Below, piece by piece: positions 59,449 through 64,000 of a stretch of DNA of 64,000 nt; the stretch's first letter is position 1; each line of letters starts with the position of its first letter. The notes under the pieces are model-generated. The model did no database searches. It had not been told where the DNA came from and was given only the letters and a program-made list of their open reading frames with translations. The DNA lies in assembly GCF_015277775.1 (NCBI RefSeq), contig NZ_CP063849.1, positions 2,604,001-2,668,000 on the forward strand, in the 5' to 3' direction. The position numbers and the translations under genes are program-made. Source of the stretch: Paludibaculum fermentans (GTDB lineage Bacteria; Acidobacteriota; Terriglobia; Bryobacterales; Bryobacteraceae).

Positions 59449-59565
59449 CAGGCCCCTCCAAATCCCTGGGAAGCGTACCTTCCGCAGCCTCATTCCTGTG
59501 ATTCATACAGTTGAGACGCTGCCGGCGGCTGGACCGCTCTCTGTCTAGCATTTTATAAATTGCTA

Positions 59566-59593
59566 TTGACATGTTTTTTACATCATGTAGAAT
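59566..59593 (+). promoter_or_regulatory. Sigma-70-type promoter of the BNR gene, leaderless arrangement
   Basis: TTGACA (59566-59571), a 16-nt spacer and TAGAAT (59588-59593) are followed by 6 nt and the GTG at 59600. The -35 is inside TATTGACATGTT (59564-59575), the same 12-mer as in the aldolase promoter, and ACATG...CATGT inverted pieces flank the T-rich spacer. GntR control is plausible. Confidence 0.7.
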
Positions 59594-59599
59594 TCTTTT

Positions 59600-60748
59600 G
59601 TGATCTATCATCCCGGTTCCCGCACTTGCGCTTCCCTTCCTCTGCTGCTGCTCCTGATGGCCCCGCTCTCGTGTGCCACCGAGCCATTTGAACTGTGGGA
59701 CAGGCGCGTGCCGTTTCCGCCGGTGGAGATCATGCCGTTCCTCTCGACGGTGACGCATGTCTCGGTGGAGCGAGCCACCCCGCAGGGCCCGTTCTATCTG
59801 CACGAATCGGGCATCGCCTACTACAAGGGACAACTCCATGCGATCTGGGCCAATGGGCCCACGGAGCTGAACTTCTATGAAGAGTCCACCCGGACTAGAG
59901 TCTCCAACGACAAGGGCATGACTTGGTCCGCCTCCACCGAAATTGCGCCTGGAGGTCCCCAGTTCGCCCACAATCACCCGGTGATCTTCACGCACAAGGG
60001 CCAACTCTGGGCCTACGCGGCGAACTTTAACAAGGAAGAGAAACGGCCGCGGGTCAAGGCGTTCCTGTTCAACGCCAAGTCAGGCAAGTGGGAAGCGAAG
60101 GGGCTGGTCATGGAGGACTTCGTGCCCTTCGATCCGCCGAAGAAGATGGCGGATGGCAACTGGATTCTGACCGGGGAGAAGAGCTTCGATACCAATCCAC
60201 GGGTGCTCATCAGCAAAGGCGACGATTTCTCGCACTGGACGCCCGTCGACCTGCCGATGCCGGAAGGCATGAAACTGATCTTTCCCGAGACCACGACGCT
60301 GGTGTATCCGGACGAACTCATTGCGGTGACTCGAAACAGCCTTGCTCCGCGCGCGCTGGTATCGGTCAGCAGGGACAACGGCCGCCATTGGAGCCCACTG
60401 GAAGCCAGCAACCTGCCGATGGTGGCCTCGAAGCCCCTGGGCGGAGTGCTTTCCACGGGGCAGCGCTATCTCATCTCCAATACTCCGGACAAGGGCCGCC
60501 AATTGCTCACCATTGCGGTGACGGCTCCGGGAGAGCGGAAGTTCTCCAAAGTCTGGAAGATCCGTCATCAGGGCTACCCTGTGAGGCGGTCCACCCAATA
60601 CGTTCCGCTCGAGGCCAAGGATGGCACCACTCACTGGGCGTACCCGGCGGCCCTCGAGTTGGACGGCAAGCTCTACGTTACCTACTCGGTCGCGAAGGAA
60701 GACTGTGAGCTGTCCATCATTCCACTCACAGCGCTGCGCGTTGATTGA
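59600..60748 (+). CDS. Secreted BNR/sialidase-like beta-propeller protein
   Basis: A 382-residue exported protein starting with GTG 59600 directly downstream of its promoter. A signal peptide (SLPLLLLLMAPLSCATE) precedes a propeller with Asp-box repeats (VSNDKGMTWSASTE and VSRDNGRHWSPLEA), plus GIAYYKGQLHAIWANGPTEL and YPAALELDGKLYVTYSVAKE. This fits exo-alpha-sialidase-like and related BNR proteins of Acidobacteriota. The full sialidase Arg triad was not established, so glycoside hydrolysis is not certain. It lies 43 bp upstream of TonB receptor 2 and is probably co-transcribed with it. Confidence 0.8.
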   Translation: MIYHPGSRTCASLPLLLLLMAPLSCATEPFELWDRRVPFPPVEIMPFLSTVTHVSVERATPQGPFYLHESGIAYYKGQLHAIWANGPTELNFYEESTRTRVSNDKGMTWSASTEIAPGGPQFAHNHPVIFTHKGQLWAYAANFNKEEKRPRVKAFLFNAKSGKWEAKGLVMEDFVPFDPPKKMADGNWILTGEKSFDTNPRVLISKGDDFSHWTPVDLPMPEGMKLIFPETTTLVYPDELIAVTRNSLAPRALVSVSRDNGRHWSPLEASNLPMVASKPLGGVLSTGQRYLISNTPDKGRQLLTIAVTAPGERKFSKVWKIRHQGYPVRRSTQYVPLEAKDGTTHWAYPAALELDGKLYVTYSVAKEDCELSIIPLTALRVD

Positions 60749-60791
60749 GTTGAACAGAATTCAGCATAGAACTCAAAAAAGGATGTCCACG

Positions 60792-63700
60792 ATGCTCCGT
60801 TTGCATATCACGGTTCTCGCCGCGGCAATGCTGCCGGTCTTGTTCATTCCAGCCGCGGTTGCCCAGGCGACGCTCGGCTCCATCTCGGGAAGGATCGCTG
60901 ACCAGTCATCCGCGGCGATTCCCGGCGTCACCGTGACGCTGACGAATCTGGCCACGGCGCAGACCAAGGTCGCGACCACCAGCGCGGACGGCTATTACAT
61001 CTTCAGTTCGCTACAGCCGGGCCGCTACGCGAGCCGGGCGGAGTTTGCCGGCTTCAAGTCGGCGGTCACGCCGGAAATTGTCCTGCAACTCGGGCAGGTG
61101 CTGACGCAGGATTTGCAGATGAGCGTGGGTGAGGTGAGCACGACGGCGGAGGTGACGGCGGAAGCTCCGCTGGTGCAGCGCGAATCCGCCGCTCTCGGGC
61201 AAGTGATTACCAGCCAGCAGGTCGTCGAAATGCCTCTGAACGGCCGCAATTTCCTATCACTGTCGCTGCTGATTCCCGGTGCGGCTGAGAATCCCGGCGC
61301 GCAAAGCCAGTTCAGCATCAATGGCCAGCGCGGCAACCAGACCTCGCTGCTGTTCGACGGGCTGGATTCGCGCATGGTGCAAAATGGCAGGCCGGCCGTT
61401 ACGCCGTCCGTCGACGCAATCCAGGAGTTCAGGATCGACCAGAACTCAACGTCGGCAGCGTATGGCAGCGGCACGGCGGTGATCAATGCGGCCCTGCGCT
61501 CAGGCACGAATCAGCTCCACGTCGTATTGTGGGAGTTCCTGCGAAACAACGCCTTGGATGCGCGAGGCTATTTCGACACGGTGCAGCCTTCCTTGCGACG
61601 CAACCAGTTCGGCTTCACTGTGGGCGGACCCATCCGGCGCAACAAGACCTTCTTCTTTGCCAACTACGAAGGCGGCCGCCGGCGGCAGTCGTCCACGCAG
61701 TATGCACTCATCCCTACTCCGGCTGAATTGAGCGGCAATTTCGCGGCGGGACAGACTATATACGATCCACTGACCTTGAGCGGGAATCAGCGGCAGGCGT
61801 TTCCGGGGAATGTCATCCCGACAAACCGGCTGTCCCAGTTTGGGAAGGCCGCCGCCGGGCTGTATCCGCAGCCCAATCTGGGTAGCGTCACCGGCTTCAA
61901 CTACGCGGGTTCATCCATCGCGCCCGAAGACGCCGACCAGGTGCATATCCGCATCGATCATCAGATCAACGCCAAGACCACTTTATTCGGACGTTTCAGC
62001 AGGACCAACAGCGACTCGCTCGGCTACACCACCCCGCTGCCATACAGCGGAACGACAGCAAAGAACAGCGGCACGCAGATCGTCCTAAACGTGAACCGCA
62101 TTTTCACCCCAGCGCTGCTGAACTCACTCACGATGGGCTACACCTACGGCAACAGCGTGAGCAAGATCCTGCTTGCCGACCGGCCGATCTCTGTCACTGA
62201 TTTTGGCCTAGGGAATCTCAAGATCACCGGCGATACACAGGGCATGCCGCTGCTGGCCGTCACCGGGTATGCGCAGATGGGTTCGCCGATCAACAATCCG
62301 ACGGGCGGCCGACAGGACTACTACCAGCTCACAGACGATGTGACGTGGACCCGCAACCGGCACAACATCAAATTCGGGGCCGATTTCCGGCAATACCGTC
62401 CTTCGATCTACGACCAGCAGACCCCGAACGGTAGTCTGAGCTTCGATGGCCGCTATACGAATCAACCCGGCGTGGCGAGGACAGGCAGCGCAGTAGCCGA
62501 TCTCGTCCTGGGCAATCCGTTCTCGGCGTTAGTCACCCAGATGGTCGAGTCCAACGGCATTTGCACCATGCGCTGGACCCATCTGGCTTACTATCTCCAG
62601 GACGACTTCAAACTGACGACCAGATTGACGTTGAATTTCGGCATCCGCTACGAGTACGACACGCCTTATCGCTTCATCCGCAACGACGCGTACGTGTGGT
62701 CTCAAAGCGATGGGCGGTTTCTGATCCCCGGCAAGGACATCGCACGACAGTACAACCCCGACAGAAACAACTTCGCGCCCCGGCTCGGCTTCGCCTACAG
62801 CATTTCCCCGAAGATGGTGATTCGCGGCGGCGCGGGTGTGTTCTATGGATTCATCCGCGGTCTTGAGCTACAGAATGCGCACGCGAATCCACCATTTCTC
62901 GTGAATTCGACGGTGAATTCCGGCGCGCTGACCTACACGCTGCCGGCCGGAGTCTTCAACCCGCCATCGCGAGACGTCACCGCGACCACGAACCTCTTCT
63001 CGGCGAATCCCGATTTCAGGACGAACTACAACTATGAGTGGAACCTGACAGTCCAGCGTCAGCTGGCACAGTCTATCTCGCTGCAGGCGGCTTACGTGGG
63101 ATCGTCGTCCCACAAGCTGATCGGCCGTGCGCTGATCAACCAGGCGCGTCCTGATCCGGCGTCCGCCACCGCCACCCCGATCCAGGGCCGCCGCCCCTTC
63201 ACGGGAGCGGGCGATATCAGCATCACCGACTCTATCGACAACGCGAACTACCACGCGCTGCAGGTGACGGGTGAGAAGCGCCTGGGCGCGGGTTGGAACT
63301 TCCTCGCCGCTTACACCTGGAGCAAGGCGATGGGCATTGGGGAAGGCAACGCCGACCAGTCCGCCATCGGCAACCAGTATGTTTCCAGGCACGTCTACTA
63401 TGGCCCGACGGCTTTCAGCCAGCCGCAGCGTTTCACGCTGAGTTCCAATTACGAACTGCCTTTTGGAAAGGCCAAACGGTTTGCGAGCAACCAGTCGCCG
63501 CTGGTGGACAAAGTGATCGGAGGCTGGAGCTTGTCGCTCATCGGCACGTTCTTCGCGGGCGAGTTCCAGACCCCCACTTCGAACGTCAGCGCCAATGTCG
63601 GCCGTGTCGATAAGAATGTTCCGTCCTGCATCGCCAATCCGAACCTGCCGGCCGATCAGCGCAGCTTGCAGCGCTGGTTCGACAAGAGTGCGATTGTCGC

Positions 63701-63962
63701 CCAGCCCTTCGGAACATTCGGCAACTGCGGCATCGGTGTGGTGCAAGTCCCCGGCACGAATAACATAGACCTGGCCGTGCTGAAGAACATTCGCATCGGC
63801 GAGGGGATTCGGATGCAACTGCGCGGCGAGGCATTCAATGCCCTGAACCACCCCAGCTTCGGCGGTCCGGGGCTGACGACTGGCTCGGCGTCCTTCGGCG
63901 CGATCAGCAGTACGCGGACCGCGATGAGAAGCCTGCAAATCGGGCTCAAGATGTACTGGTAA
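60792..63962 (+). CDS. TonB-dependent receptor 2 with carboxypeptidase-regulatory-like N-terminus
   Basis: A 1056-residue outer-membrane receptor, homologous to receptor 1. I prefer ATG 60792 (AAAGGA eight bases upstream) over ATG 60783, which overlaps that site. A signal peptide (LHITVLAAAMLPVLFIPAAV) leads to a CarboxypepD_reg-like domain (TLGSISGRIADQSSAAIPGV). The plug (VVEMPLNGRNFLSLSLLIPG, SLLFDGLDSRMV) and the barrel (RRNQFGFTVGGPIRRNKTFF) follow, ending SLQIGLKMYW. It probably imports the product or substrate of the upstream BNR protein. The last 38 bp of the window hold nothing recognisable. Confidence 0.92.
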   Translation: MLRLHITVLAAAMLPVLFIPAAVAQATLGSISGRIADQSSAAIPGVTVTLTNLATAQTKVATTSADGYYIFSSLQPGRYASRAEFAGFKSAVTPEIVLQLGQVLTQDLQMSVGEVSTTAEVTAEAPLVQRESAALGQVITSQQVVEMPLNGRNFLSLSLLIPGAAENPGAQSQFSINGQRGNQTSLLFDGLDSRMVQNGRPAVTPSVDAIQEFRIDQNSTSAAYGSGTAVINAALRSGTNQLHVVLWEFLRNNALDARGYFDTVQPSLRRNQFGFTVGGPIRRNKTFFFANYEGGRRRQSSTQYALIPTPAELSGNFAAGQTIYDPLTLSGNQRQAFPGNVIPTNRLSQFGKAAAGLYPQPNLGSVTGFNYAGSSIAPEDADQVHIRIDHQINAKTTLFGRFSRTNSDSLGYTTPLPYSGTTAKNSGTQIVLNVNRIFTPALLNSLTMGYTYGNSVSKILLADRPISVTDFGLGNLKITGDTQGMPLLAVTGYAQMGSPINNPTGGRQDYYQLTDDVTWTRNRHNIKFGADFRQYRPSIYDQQTPNGSLSFDGRYTNQPGVARTGSAVADLVLGNPFSALVTQMVESNGICTMRWTHLAYYLQDDFKLTTRLTLNFGIRYEYDTPYRFIRNDAYVWSQSDGRFLIPGKDIARQYNPDRNNFAPRLGFAYSISPKMVIRGGAGVFYGFIRGLELQNAHANPPFLVNSTVNSGALTYTLPAGVFNPPSRDVTATTNLFSANPDFRTNYNYEWNLTVQRQLAQSISLQAAYVGSSSHKLIGRALINQARPDPASATATPIQGRRPFTGAGDISITDSIDNANYHALQVTGEKRLGAGWNFLAAYTWSKAMGIGEGNADQSAIGNQYVSRHVYYGPTAFSQPQRFTLSSNYELPFGKAKRFASNQSPLVDKVIGGWSLSLIGTFFAGEFQTPTSNVSANVGRVDKNVPSCIANPNLPADQRSLQRWFDKSAIVAQPFGTFGNCGIGVVQVPGTNNIDLAVLKNIRIGEGIRMQLRGEAFNALNHPSFGGPGLTTGSASFGAISSTRTAMRSLQIGLKMYW

Positions 63963-64000
63963 CGGAAAGCCAGCTTGAGGCGGATCAAAGGCGGGGACCG

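Overview
The window looks like chromosome from a member of the Acidobacteriota, most likely the Bryobacterales/Solibacteres group (Solibacter, Paludibaculum, Bryobacter relatives). The pointers are high GC, many proteins with twin-arginine (Tat) leaders, two long TonB-dependent receptors with an N-terminal carboxypeptidase-regulatory-like domain, multi-PAS hybrid histidine kinases, paired Gfo/Idh/MocA proteins and many TTG/GTG starts. This is inference from protein style; no rRNA or other phylogenetic marker is present and no tRNA gene was seen.

Region 1 (1-31.5 kb) is mostly ordinary, tightly packed genome. It holds an envelope block (lipoprotein start, TolC-type channel, hybrid kinase, MacB-type permease, TPR protein) and an acyl-CoA ligase/thiC/small methyltransferase-like run. 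It continues with a Tat-exported SelA-like PLP protein, a second hybrid kinase, metX-metW with nikR and an NlpC/P60 protein, and carA-carB with a good terminator. It ends with a PQQ-type propeller, a PAP2 enzyme, two Gfo/Idh/MocA oxidoreductases, larE with an unknown partner, and a Tat-exported barrel-like protein.

Region 2 (31.5-49.9 kb) is plastic and decaying. It contains a protein with no stop codon of its own, several families of dispersed, inverted and tandem repeats, and a deletion remnant of the AraC gene found 13 kb away. It also contains a frameshifted HigB toxin beside an intact HigA antitoxin, an orphan toxin C-terminus next to a candidate immunity gene, a truncated quinone oxidoreductase, and a hydrolase/short-chain-dehydrogenase chimera. 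A roughly 0.76 kb tandem array of a 36-bp unit lies near its end. Intact genes here include a kelch/Ig-like surface protein, a GH127 beta-L-arabinofuranosidase, a DUF302 protein, an AraC regulator and two NAD(P)-binding redox proteins.

Region 3 (49.9-64 kb) looks like one glycan or sugar-acid utilisation locus. A membrane-anchored winged-helix-like regulator is divergent from TonB receptor 1 and a sulfatase. An FGGY sugar kinase and an HpcH/HpaI aldolase form one operon. A GntR/FCD regulator is divergent from that operon and is followed by a secreted BNR/sialidase-like protein and TonB receptor 2. The inferred route is outer-membrane uptake, extracytoplasmic trimming (sulfatase, BNR protein), then cytoplasmic phosphorylation and aldol cleavage under GntR control.

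A cross-cutting signal is a -10-like hexamer (TAGAAT or TATAAT) exactly 6 nt upstream of the start codon at four genes, with a similar arrangement at a fifth. This suggests leaderless mRNAs are common in this organism.
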